Source: Rhodococcus tibetensis
GTDB lineage: Bacteria > Actinomycetota > Actinomycetes > Mycobacteriales > Mycobacteriaceae
Reading direction: 5' to 3'
Assembly: GCF_024438035.1 (NCBI RefSeq)
Contig: NZ_JANFQF010000005.1
Location: 1 to 64,000, forward strand
DNA length: 64,000 nucleotides
A model generated the notes under the pieces. It had not been told where the DNA came from. It saw only the letters and a list, made by a program, of their open reading frames with translations, and searched no databases. Both the position numbers and the translations under genes were made by a program. Each line of letters begins with the position of its first letter. Position 1 is the stretch's first letter. Positions 1 through 7,924 of this stretch are shown in pieces.

Positions 1-123
1 ACGGGCAGGGGCACGATCTTTTTCAGGACTCCAGGTCCAGGGGGGAAGAGTGCTCACCTGCCCGCCGCTACCGGTGACGAGTCTGCCGTATGAGCGGACT
101 CGCTGACTCTCATTAGGGGGGGC

Positions 124-579
124 TCACTGACCGGTCCCAGCCCGGTCGACCGCGGTAAGAAGGGCTCGAAGATCCACGTCCTGTCCGACTCGAACGGTAT
201 CCCGCTGGTCGTCAATGTTTCCGGAGCGAACACCCACGACAGCACCCTGCTGCAACCGATGGTCAGCGCGATTCCGGCGGTGAAATCCCGGCGTGGTCCA
301 CGCCGCCGCAAACCCAGCAAAACCCGGGCCGACAAGGGCTACGACTACGACAAGCACCGCCGGTGGCTTCGCGAACACGGCATCGTTCCGCGCATTGCCC
401 GACGCGGTATCGATAGGAATGATCGGCTCGGCAGGTACCGGTGGAAGGTCGAACGCACTATCGCCTGGCTCACCGGCTACCGACGCCTGACCATCCGCTA
501 CGAACGCCAGGGGGAACACTTCGCCGGCTTCCTCCACCTCGCCGCCGCACTCACCTGCTTCAAGAAACTCCCCACATGA
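124..579 (+). pseudogene. IS5-family transposase, C-terminal fragment
   Basis: The reading frame carries the C-terminal half of an IS5/IS427-type DDE transposase. It starts at GPSPVDRGKKGSKIHVLSD, passes through the DKGYDYDKHRRWL and WKVERTIAWLTGYRRL blocks typical of the family, and stops at 577-579. An in-frame stop lies at 91-93 and I see no N-terminal catalytic part upstream, so the gene is truncated; the first in-frame ATG is at 259. The element's right end probably lies within a few tens of bases after the stop. The fragment marks the left flank of the accessory region. Family is sure from motifs; loss of function is inferred from the missing N-terminus. Confidence 0.8.
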
Positions 580-792
580 GACAAGCTCTTAGGACGTTAC
601 GCCCGAGAGTCTGTTGACGACACCCAGATGAGCGCCCCGGACAGGCAGTGATCGAATCAGTGCTGGGCACCCCGGGTACGTATCCGTTCCGGTGCAAGCT
701 CGCCTGCCTCGTCCCGGACGAATCCTGACCGACACGCAGGGAAAGATAGGTTGACCTGGTGAGATGATACCTCCCCCCTTCGGTGAGACCGG
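580..792. other. Gap between transposase fragment and PLD pseudogene
   Basis: I see no gene, RNA or clear hairpin here. The first bases may still belong to the terminal repeat of the IS5-type element. Confidence 0.4.
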
Positions 793-1730
793 TCAGAGGT
801 TCCAGAGCCGGAGGAGGGCGGCGCGCAGGGTGGGGGAGATGATGCGGTGGTCGGTCCGCAGCCGCGGGTTGCGGTGGCCGAGATCGGTGAGCGCCTTCTC
901 TGCCTCCCGCAGCGCGATGAGTTCCAGATCGATTCGGGTGCGGAGGAAGTGCGCGACAGCGCTGCGGGAGCGGGGAATCGTGACGGCCTCGGAGTGTACG
1001 ACGGCGGGTGGATGAATCCAGTTGTCGGTGACCTGGATCAGGACGTCCCCGAGTTTCAGGTGGCCGGGCTCGCCGAGGCGGAACCACTCGAGTTGGTACC
1101 TCGCTGCCGGTCCGGCGCTACGCCGCTGCCGCCGCTGTTGGGTCGTCCATTTGCGTTGCTCGGACGCGCTCGGGTCGTACTCTTCGGTCTGCCAGAGAAA
1201 CATCCGGGTCACCGGTGAGGGAAGGAAGTCGGGTTCGGCCTATATCCGGCCGGTCACTCCCGGAATGGTCAGCGCCCGGCCCTTCGCCCACTCGGTGTTG
1301 GCGTTGTCGAGGAAGGCCGCATCGACTTCGGTGATCTCGGCGATGTCGTCGATGAACGCGCCGGCCGAGGTAAGTAGGCCCGGGTCGTCGGAGATGATCA
1401 CGGCTTCGTCGACGACGGTGGAGTTGTGTGAGGCGTTCGGGGGGCGATGACCGCCCGCCGGTCGGTGACGATCACCTTCGCATGCAGGTTCGGCGACGAC
1501 AGGACCCGCACCCCGGCATCGATGTAGTGGGCGAGGGCAGCCGGTGAGGTGGCGTGGGCGCGCAGTGCCGCTTTCGAGGCGTTCACGATGAGGACATCGC
1601 CGGCGCGGAGGGGGAGCAGGGTGGGTGCGTCCTGGCCGAGGTAGGCGATCGCGGCCCGGCGGCGGCCTTTCGTTCTGATCGCCGCGGTGATGTGCGGCCA
1701 GGGGCTCGGCCCGTGGAATGTCGTCCCCAT
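793..1730 (-). pseudogene. Phospholipase D-like protein, frameshifted and with an in-frame stop
   Basis: One minus-strand frame from about 1730 encodes a PLD-like domain ending in a single HKD-type motif (LHAKVIVTDRRAVI, the HxKxxxxD pattern). Homologous-looking sequence then continues in a second frame (VDEAVIISDDPGLLTSAGAF onward), so there is a frameshift near 1435. In that second frame a TAG at 1240-1242 interrupts GVTGRI-stop-AEPDFLPSPVTRMF. The frame then stays open through QTEEYDPSASEQRKW to a stop at 793. The pieces read as one continuous protein of roughly 310 residues broken twice. The start at the ATG near 1730 is a guess. PLD-like proteins hydrolyse phosphodiesters; this copy is probably dead unless the lesions are sequencing errors. 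Confidence 0.65.
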
Positions 1731-2125
1731 ACCCGGGAACGGTAGCGCGGCCGCGAGACGCCCGGGGCCGGTAGCGCCCGATCGCATCCCACGATCGGTT
1801 TCCATGCCCCACAGGCGTTGATGCCATCCGGGGTGTGCAGGATTCGCAGGAAAAGTGCCATTGAGCTGGGCGGATGACATGTCCCCACCTCGTGCGCCAG
1901 TGGAGGGATGAACGCGACGAAAGAGTGCGAACGGGTGGAAAAGTCTGCGTTCCACCGGTACCCGCTTGATCAATACAGCGTGACATTGTTCGGTCGGTTC
2001 CGAACAGACGACGGTGACATCCACCCGGCTTACCTCACGCACTCTGCGGAAAAGGAACCTGCGCTTGACGATTGCTTGCGCTGACCTGCCGGTGAACGTC
2101 GGCGATCCTGCACCGAAGGTGGTGC
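1731..2125. other. Region with no supported gene
   Basis: The frame of the PLD pseudogene stays open on the minus strand up to 2042, but the extra residues look like random high-GC translation. I see no recognisable domain, RNA or repeat. Confidence 0.35.
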
Positions 2126-2731
2126 TCAGCTACGCGGCGACACGGCCGTCGAAAAGATGTCTGCGGCAGAGATGGAAAGAACCGCCCTACCGGCGCCAGG
2201 AGAGTGCCCGGACCGCGGCAGCCGCACCCTCGCCGTGCGCGGTCGTGGGGTCGAGGCCAAGGCGAGTACTGCGTCGACGGCGGCGGTCCTTTGCTGCTGC
2301 CACTCCTCATAGGAAACCACTTCGCCGGTGATCGGGGACCGCCGCGGGAAACGGTCCCCAGGCCCGGCCGGCTCGTTGGTGATGACCTTGCAGCGCAGCC
2401 GCGCACGGGCCAATTCGGGGTCTACGCCGCGAGCCCACTGCGCATCGTTGTTGCAGAACAAATGAGCGAGGCGGCAATTCGCCTGCGTATGCGGACCTTC
2501 TCGGTCGATGTGGTCGATCGACATGACGTCGGGGCGGCCGTGCAGGGCATCGAGGTCCACGGGCTCGAGGCAGATTTGGCATATCCCGCCATCACGGACG
2601 GAGACGTCTATGGGAGTGAACCGCTCGATGATGACGCTTCGTCGACGCCACCGGCGAAGTTTCAGGACCTCACATCTACAAGCGGAGCAGACTCTTCGAT
2701 AGCAGTTCTTGCGAGGGCACGTGCCGTGTAG
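2126..2731 (-). pseudogene. HNH endonuclease-like fragment without a clear start
   Basis: The minus-strand frame begins right after a TGA near 2732. It carries cysteine pairs (CPRKNCYRRVCSAC), a CQIC knuckle, then the HNH core MSIDHIDREGPHTQANC followed by LAHLFCNN. That is the usual zinc-finger plus DHI/H/N layout of HNH nucleases. The tail is rich in Arg and Pro and ends at 2126. No ATG or GTG with a ribosome site precedes the first cysteine cluster; the first ATG, at 2560, would cut off the zinc knuckle. I therefore call it a 5'-truncated remnant. Such nucleases are common in phages and mobile islands, which fits its neighbours. Confidence 0.55.
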
Positions 2732-2811
2732 TCACCTCGTACGACCACCCGGGCCTAGCAGTCAGTCACTGGTCAGCGCCTACCTGGCCCGGTGTATCCA
2801 ACGTCATGGCT

Positions 2812-3444
2812 TCATGCGTCTGCCCAGCTACTCCCCAGACGATTACGAAGGACCGCGACGCCGTCGCCCTCGAGTTCGTCGAGCACGACCCGCCGCCCAG
2901 TCGCTGCCAACGCGAGTGCTTCACCGGTGCCGCGAATCTCTGGTCCGTTGCCTTTCGACCATGTGAGGTCCGTTGCTTCGAACCGAAGGCCTCGGGTATA
3001 GCGCCGGGTGAACGCGAACGGGTCGGGGTGGTTGAGGACAAAGCGCAATCGGTCGGGTTCGATAGTGCGGTCCCGACCGAGCGGGCGGCGAATATCCTGA
3101 TGGTGAACCAACATGTCGGCCAGAGCCGTTCTAGGACTGAGCCTCGAGAGCGTTCCGTTCTCGATGGAAGCAAATCGCGTGAGCAGAGTCGACGGTGATG
3201 TCGAACGTTCAGTGTCTACGAGGTGGTTATTTAGCCGGTCGACACCGGGCCCGTTGCGTACGGCGGCAAACATATACTGGCACAGGGGAATAGCGTCGTA
3301 TAGCAAATGTGCCACGACATCCCTTACGCGCCATTTCTCGCACAGGGAGGGTGCCTGCCATTCCTCAGGTGTGAGGGTCTGCAAGAAGTTGACGAGTTCT
3401 CGGCGTTCGCTTGCCAGCATTCCCAGTGTATTCATGCCGCTCAC
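2812..3444 (-). CDS. Maleylpyruvate isomerase family mycothiol-dependent enzyme
   Basis: A 210-residue protein with the DinB-like four-helix N-terminal pattern of the TIGR03083 / MDMPI-N family: LASERRELVNFLQTLTPEEW, then PSLCEKWRVRDVVAHL, with a histidine in the HLL motif and HHQDIRRPLG later as the second metal-binding region. Family members use mycothiol, the thiol of actinomycetes, for isomerase or transferase reactions; the substrate here is unknown. GTG at 3444 and ATG at 3435 are both possible starts. It is a lone gene between an HNH remnant and an empty stretch. Confidence 0.75.
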   Translation of the reverse strand: MSGMNTLGMLASERRELVNFLQTLTPEEWQAPSLCEKWRVRDVVAHLLYDAIPLCQYMFAAVRNGPGVDRLNNHLVDTERSTSPSTLLTRFASIENGTLSRLSPRTALADMLVHHQDIRRPLGRDRTIEPDRLRFVLNHPDPFAFTRRYTRGLRFEATDLTWSKGNGPEIRGTGEALALAATGRRVVLDELEGDGVAVLRNRLGSSWADA

Positions 3445-4361
3445 CGTAGCTCAGGATCGAAGAAGGCCGCATCGTGTTCGGTGAGTCGTCCGGGTGTCTT
3501 ATCCTCCTGTTGGGTTCATGCCGATGTCGCAGGTGGCCTTACTGGGACAGCAACGCGCAATGTAGGGCCGTGGTCACGCGAACGGCTCACGGGCACTCTC
3601 AGGTGCGCAGCCCTGGCCGCATACGCGTCGAATGGGGAGCCGATATGAATGGCGGGATTGGACTACTTGCAGCTGCGCTACAGCGATACTCGGATCTCGG
3701 AAATGGGTGCGCCTGTCCCCACATCGGGGGTGTAGTCGGGTGGATGCGTTCGCTTCAATCGTTCCCAGTACGCGCGGTGGACTGGCTAGCGGAGGTTCAT
3801 GGCTCGACCGATCGGAGTTCGCTTCGAAGGTGACCAATGCTTGGTAAGCGCACGGTCGTGCCATAGGACTCGAGCGCGCAGTCGGTCGATGTGGGGTATC
3901 AACGCCGGATAGAGTCGATGCCGCCGGTCGGGTCCACCGCGACACTGCAAATGTTTCCGGCAAGCACACTCGGAGCGGGACATCTCGAATCGATTTGTGA
4001 GGTGACTCAGGTAGCGTCAGCGGCCTTGTGGACTGTCCGACTCGATCGATTTCTGGCTCCTCCTCTCTCGGCCTCGCAGGGATACGTCGTCGGGAGGCCT
4101 TTTGCACGGATCCCGGACGTGGGACTGCGATCGTGTACCACCACCCAGAGGGTACGAAGACGTTCTCCAGGGCTGAAGTAGGTCCCGGTGAACTTTCGAG
4201 ACGGTCCACGGCGATCGATGTCGCCAATACTGCCGGTTCGTTGCGAGTATGCAACAGGCTCAACGATGAGTCCGAGTCGGGAGCGATCCCACCAAGGAGT
4301 GCCCGGTCAGCAAACGGCCGGCCAGGGCGGTAGCAATGCCCAGACGCACGGCCGCAGCGCA
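3445..4361. other. About 900 bases with no credible gene
   Basis: Open frames exist on both strands here, the longest being a 298-codon minus frame that also runs through the 3' end of the TetR gene. Their translations show no domain, no hydrophobic pattern and no plausible start. I see no repeat array, tRNA or strong hairpin. It may be a decayed gene. Confidence 0.45.
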
Positions 4362-4967
4362 CTACTCGCTGCGACGAAATCCTGAGAACATGCACAAGAT
4401 CGCTACTTCCAGTTCGTGCGCCGCCACTTCGGCGTTCGTCGCATCGACCAGAGATGACGCAGCTCCACATAACACGTCGAAGATGATTCGAGCTGTCGCA
4501 TCAATAGATACCGGTTTGAGTTCACCCACCTTGTCAAGTTCGACGAGCATCGCTCGGATGATCGGAAGCGCGAACTCCTCGTCGAGCGCACGAGTGCGCT
4601 GTTCTCCGAGCACGCCGACGACCTGCTGTAGCAACATGCGAGCCTCCGGATCGGCGACATAGACAGCGAGGAACGTTCGAGTGGCCGCGTCCACACGCGC
4701 CCACGGCTGGTCGAATCCCAGCATCGAATCGGCGACTGCCTGCAGCACGCCACCGAGGGACTCGCGAAACAGCTGCGCGAATATTTCCTGTTTGTCGTCG
4801 AAGTGGTGATAGACCGCGCCTTTGCTGACGTTGGCCAAAGTGGCGATGTCACCTACTGAGGTGTTCGCGAACCCCTTTCCCACGAAGAGGGTCTTGGCTG
4901 CATCGAGGACAGCTTTCCGCGTCAACGCAGCGTAGATCTCTCGCCGGCCATGCTTGACATCACTCAT
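4362..4967 (-). CDS. TetR/AcrR-family transcriptional regulator
   Basis: A 201-residue regulator. The N-terminal helix-turn-helix is clear: AVLDAAKTLFVGKGFANTSV, then IATLANVSKGAVYHHFDDKQ, the signature TetR recognition helix. The C-terminal ligand-binding part is family-typical in length. It is the only regulator next to the biosynthetic operon that begins 0.8 kb to the right, so it is a candidate pathway or export regulator, but that link is inferred from position alone. An inverted repeat in the upstream gap could be its operator. Confidence 0.9.
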   Translation of the reverse strand: MSDVKHGRREIYAALTRKAVLDAAKTLFVGKGFANTSVGDIATLANVSKGAVYHHFDDKQEIFAQLFRESLGGVLQAVADSMLGFDQPWARVDAATRTFLAVYVADPEARMLLQQVVGVLGEQRTRALDEEFALPIIRAMLVELDKVGELKPVSIDATARIIFDVLCGAASSLVDATNAEVAAHELEVAILCMFSGFRRSE

Positions 4968-4977
4968 AAGACCTAAC

Positions 4978-5018
4978 CATACTCGATGAACGTCAGTATT
5001 TCACCGACCACGAGTATG
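4978..5018. promoter_or_regulatory. Inverted repeat, possible TetR operator
   Basis: Arms CATACTCG (4978-4985) and CGAGTATG (5011-5018) are perfect inverted copies separated by 25 bases. They lie in the divergent gap between the tetR start (4967) and the gene at 5091. The position suits autoregulation plus control of the divergent gene. The spacing is wide for a single TetR dimer site, so this is only a candidate. Confidence 0.35.
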
Positions 5019-5090
5019 TGAAAGGTTCGAAGTCCGGAACGAGTCGCGGTCGCCGTATCGGTCAGTTATCCGTCACAAAGAGGAGTAGAC

Positions 5091-5588
5091 GTGAGTTGGG
5101 ATGAATACCACCGCAGAGCCGTTGCCATCGACGCAGTACTGGAGCAAGCCGCTCGGACGGGCCAAACATCGCTTCCCTTCTTCGAAGTGCCGGAAGCGTC
5201 AGCCATATTCGAGTCGGAGTCGGCTTTGCTGGCAGCTCTCGAGGCGAAGTGGTCAACACTCTATGGCGGGTTTCTCGAGCAGGAGACGTTCGCAGCGGAG
5301 ACTTCGGGCGCAAACCGCATAGAGATCGCTCGCCGGGCTTGGGCGCGGGCAGACGCTGCAAAACCCTTCTTGCGGAACTTAATTGATCACAATGCGGTCG
5401 ACGGCAAAACTGTCATGCATTCGGATGGGAAGGAGAGGGGAACGCCGACTGGCGGACTCAAAAGCAGTGCCCTCACGGTCGAGCGAACTGAATCCGATAG
5501 CGAGCGGGAGGCGGGCGGGTTCGGTTCGGAGATCGCCGCGGGGGCAGTGCTGTTGGCCTTCTTCCTGATCCTGTGGTCGTTGCTCTGA
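5091..5588 (+). CDS. Hypothetical protein with C-terminal membrane anchor
   Basis: A 165-residue protein starting at GTG 5091, six bases after a good AGGAG ribosome site. The N-terminal part (MSWDEYHRRAVAIDAVLEQA) is helical and soluble. The middle is polar and low-complexity, and the last 19 or so residues (AAGAVLLAFFLILWSLL) form one membrane segment ending at the stop, so it is probably a tail-anchored cytoplasmic protein. I do not recognise the family. It is divergent from tetR and ends 46 bases before the promoter candidate of the large operon. Confidence 0.7.
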   Translation: MSWDEYHRRAVAIDAVLEQAARTGQTSLPFFEVPEASAIFESESALLAALEAKWSTLYGGFLEQETFAAETSGANRIEIARRAWARADAAKPFLRNLIDHNAVDGKTVMHSDGKERGTPTGGLKSSALTVERTESDSEREAGGFGSEIAAGAVLLAFFLILWSLL

Positions 5589-5634
5589 CGGGCTGAGGCC
5601 GACAAACAAGAGTGAGTGCCACTGCCGTAGCGGT

Positions 5635-5663
5635 TGCTGTATCGGCGGTCACACACTAATCTT
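5635..5663 (+). promoter_or_regulatory. Candidate promoter of the biosynthetic operon
   Basis: TTGCTG (5635-5640) and TAATCT (5658-5663) are separated by 17 bases, a reasonable match to an SigA-type promoter. It lies in the gap before the methyltransferase, the first gene of the cluster. Transcription would start near 5670, leaving a leader of about 115 bases. Consensus match only. Confidence 0.35.
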
Positions 5664-5786
5664 CTGATTCACACCCACCCGCGGAGCTGGCTCATTACTC
5701 TGACGGCGACGGTTCGTGACGGGGAGTTTGTTCACACAAGGGGGCTATTTTTCTATGCGATCTTCAAGGATCCAGTCGGTACAACC

Positions 5787-6467
5787 ATGCCGGCGTCTCA
5801 GGTGAGGCAACCACTCGAGTTGCTCGAAGCAAACTTCCTTAAACCAACTGGTTTCTGGGGCCGAGCAGTCGGACGTCTTATGTCGGTCCAGCACAGAAGT
5901 TTGACCACGTGGGCTCTCGATACCATAGGAATCGACCCGGAATCCAGTGTGCTGGACATTGGTTGCGGATCAGGAATGGCGCTCGAGATGATCTCTCGAC
6001 GAACATCGGGAAAGCTGATGGGCGTCGACTATTCCGACGTGATGGTCGAACAAACACTCCAGCGAAACCGGACGGAGGTTACTTCGCAGCGATTGACCGC
6101 CGAAATTGCAACGGCAGACCAGTTGCCCTGCGCAGACGAGTCCTTCGATCTGGCCCTGGCAATCGAAACTGTCTACTTCTGGCCGGACATCATGGCTGGC
6201 CTGAGAGAAATGCACAGAATTCTTCGTCCAGGTGGTCGAGTCGGGATTGTCGTGGAAATGAGCAAGGAGTCCATGCATAATCCCACGCTGACACAACGTG
6301 CAGTAGGACGGCGCTTCATTCAGCGATCGGAATCTAGTGGCATGACGATTCTTTCGGGACAAAGCCTGTGCACGTTACTCACCGAAGCTGGCTTCATCAG
6401 TAGCCAATGGACTGGGCGGCCAGAACGTTCCCTTGGTTGGCTGTGCGCATCGGCTACCAAGCCGTGA
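5787..6467 (+). CDS. SAM-dependent class I methyltransferase
   Basis: About 226 residues from ATG 5787. Motif I is plain (SVLDIGCGSGMALEMISRR), followed by the acidic end of strand 2 (LMGVDYSDVMV), ATADQLPCADESFDLAL and a post-motif III LREMHRILRPGGRVGIV. This is the ubiquinone/menaquinone-methylase-like fold that methylates O, N or C of small molecules. The frame is open upstream to 5634 but those residues look random; the start at MPASQVRQPLELLEANFLKP is chosen because homology-like sequence begins there, although the ribosome site is weak. First gene of the operon; its stop overlaps the P450 start. Confidence 0.85.
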   Translation: MPASQVRQPLELLEANFLKPTGFWGRAVGRLMSVQHRSLTTWALDTIGIDPESSVLDIGCGSGMALEMISRRTSGKLMGVDYSDVMVEQTLQRNRTEVTSQRLTAEIATADQLPCADESFDLALAIETVYFWPDIMAGLREMHRILRPGGRVGIVVEMSKESMHNPTLTQRAVGRRFIQRSESSGMTILSGQSLCTLLTEAGFISSQWTGRPERSLGWLCASATKP

Positions 6468-7924
6468 GCGCCCGCAATAGTCGGCCGGACGGTGACGACA
6501 AGACGGTGAAGCGGCATGAAATCGACACGGCAGCCGAACCGATGGAGGTTCCCACGAGTGACCGTGGAGTCATTCAAACGATCAGAGATTTCCGCGCAGA
6601 CATCCTGAAGGCCACCGAGTTGGGTTGGCGCCGCCACGGCGATATCGTCAAATACCGCCTCGGACCGGTCTCGGTGTATTGCATCTCCAGCAGTGAGCTC
6701 GCACATGAGGTATTCACCAATACTTCCCTCTACGGAAAGCTGGGTCCGGACAACCCCCTACGCTTGGTACTGGGCACGGGACTGTTGACTTCCTCCGATC
6801 ATGAGGTGTGGAAACGGAACCGGCGGATGATGCAACCGCTGTATACGCGGACGAGCATCGAGCAGATGTATTCCACGATGCAGGAGTGCGTCGAGCGAAT
6901 GTTGGTTCGTCTCGACCATCACGCAGAGTCGGCGGACCTCGTCGACATGCATCGAGTTCAAATGCAGGTGACCCTCGATGTCGTATCGCAATGCATGTTC
7001 GGCGTCGGAGTCGATGAGCTCGGTGATGCTGCGAAACCCGAATCCGTCGAACACGCACTCAACTTCGCGTTCGACAGGCTGCAGAATCCGTTCAGCGCCC
7101 CGTTGTCCTGGCCAACGCGGACGAACCGTCGTTTTCGCACAATCATGAGTGAATTTGACGAATACGTGTACAAACTGATCGCGGACCGTCGCAATACGGA
7201 GCCTGGTTATGGAGACCTCCTGGACATGCTCCTAGGAGCTCGCGATGAGGAAACCGGAGAGGGACTGAATGACAGAGAGATTCGCGATGAGGTAATGACG
7301 ACCTTCGCTGCAGGGCACGAATCCACCGCGCAGACACTCACCTGGGCGATGTATCTGCTATCACAGAACCCAGAAGCTGCGGCCCGACTGCGGCAAGAAA
7401 TAGATACCGTCCTGGACGGACGGAGCCCCACGGCGCAGGACCTGCGAGATCTCAAGTACACCGCTCAGGTTGCCTCCGAGGCACTGCGCCTGTATCCCTC
7501 GGCCCCACTCATTCCCCGCCTCGTTGCACGCGATTGCACCTTGGGCGGCTACCGACTTCGTGCCGGCAGCCGCATCCTGATCAGCTTGTTCAATATTGGG
7601 AGGGATGTCAGGCATTGGGACGACCCTGACGAGTTCCGGCCTGAACGGTTCGATGCCGACAAACCAATCGGAGTAGAGCACAAAGCGTATGCGCCATTCG
7701 GTGCGGGGCCACACATCTGCATCGGTAAGCACTTCGCAACGGCCGAATCTCAGCTGATCCTAGCTGGCCTTTTCCAGCGGTTCGACTTTCGGCACAATCC
7801 GCACCACGACGTCCAGACACTGGCCTCCATTACTCTGCGCCCGAGATATGGCATGGAAATGATCTTCCGCCCGAGAACAGACAGGGCTTCGCGAATGCGC
7901 ACCGAGTCGAGGAGCCACTCGTGA
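6464..7924 (+). CDS. Cytochrome P450
   Basis: A 486-residue P450 if it starts at the GTG that overlaps the methyltransferase stop (GTGA); an ATG at 6542 is an alternative. Diagnostic motifs: I-helix AAGHESTAQT, K-helix EALRLYPSAP (ExxR), PERF region FRPERFDADKP, and the heme loop FGAGPHICIGKHFA with the thiolate Cys at residue 419. The I-helix and heme loop resemble CYP102/CYP4-like fatty-acid or lipid hydroxylases more than narrow macrolide P450s, so a lipophilic substrate is plausible. No ferredoxin or reductase gene is present in the operon. It overlaps the mmpL start by 4 bases. Confidence 0.92.
   Translation: MSARNSRPDGDDKTVKRHEIDTAAEPMEVPTSDRGVIQTIRDFRADILKATELGWRRHGDIVKYRLGPVSVYCISSSELAHEVFTNTSLYGKLGPDNPLRLVLGTGLLTSSDHEVWKRNRRMMQPLYTRTSIEQMYSTMQECVERMLVRLDHHAESADLVDMHRVQMQVTLDVVSQCMFGVGVDELGDAAKPESVEHALNFAFDRLQNPFSAPLSWPTRTNRRFRTIMSEFDEYVYKLIADRRNTEPGYGDLLDMLLGARDEETGEGLNDREIRDEVMTTFAAGHESTAQTLTWAMYLLSQNPEAAARLRQEIDTVLDGRSPTAQDLRDLKYTAQVASEALRLYPSAPLIPRLVARDCTLGGYRLRAGSRILISLFNIGRDVRHWDDPDEFRPERFDADKPIGVEHKAYAPFGAGPHICIGKHFATAESQLILAGLFQRFDFRHNPHHDVQTLASITLRPRYGMEMIFRPRTDRASRMRTESRSHS

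Noticed and set aside
3574-4470. Minus-strand frame of 298 codons in the gap left of tetR
   Set aside because: It starts inside tetR in another frame, has no domain or ribosome site and reads as random sequence.
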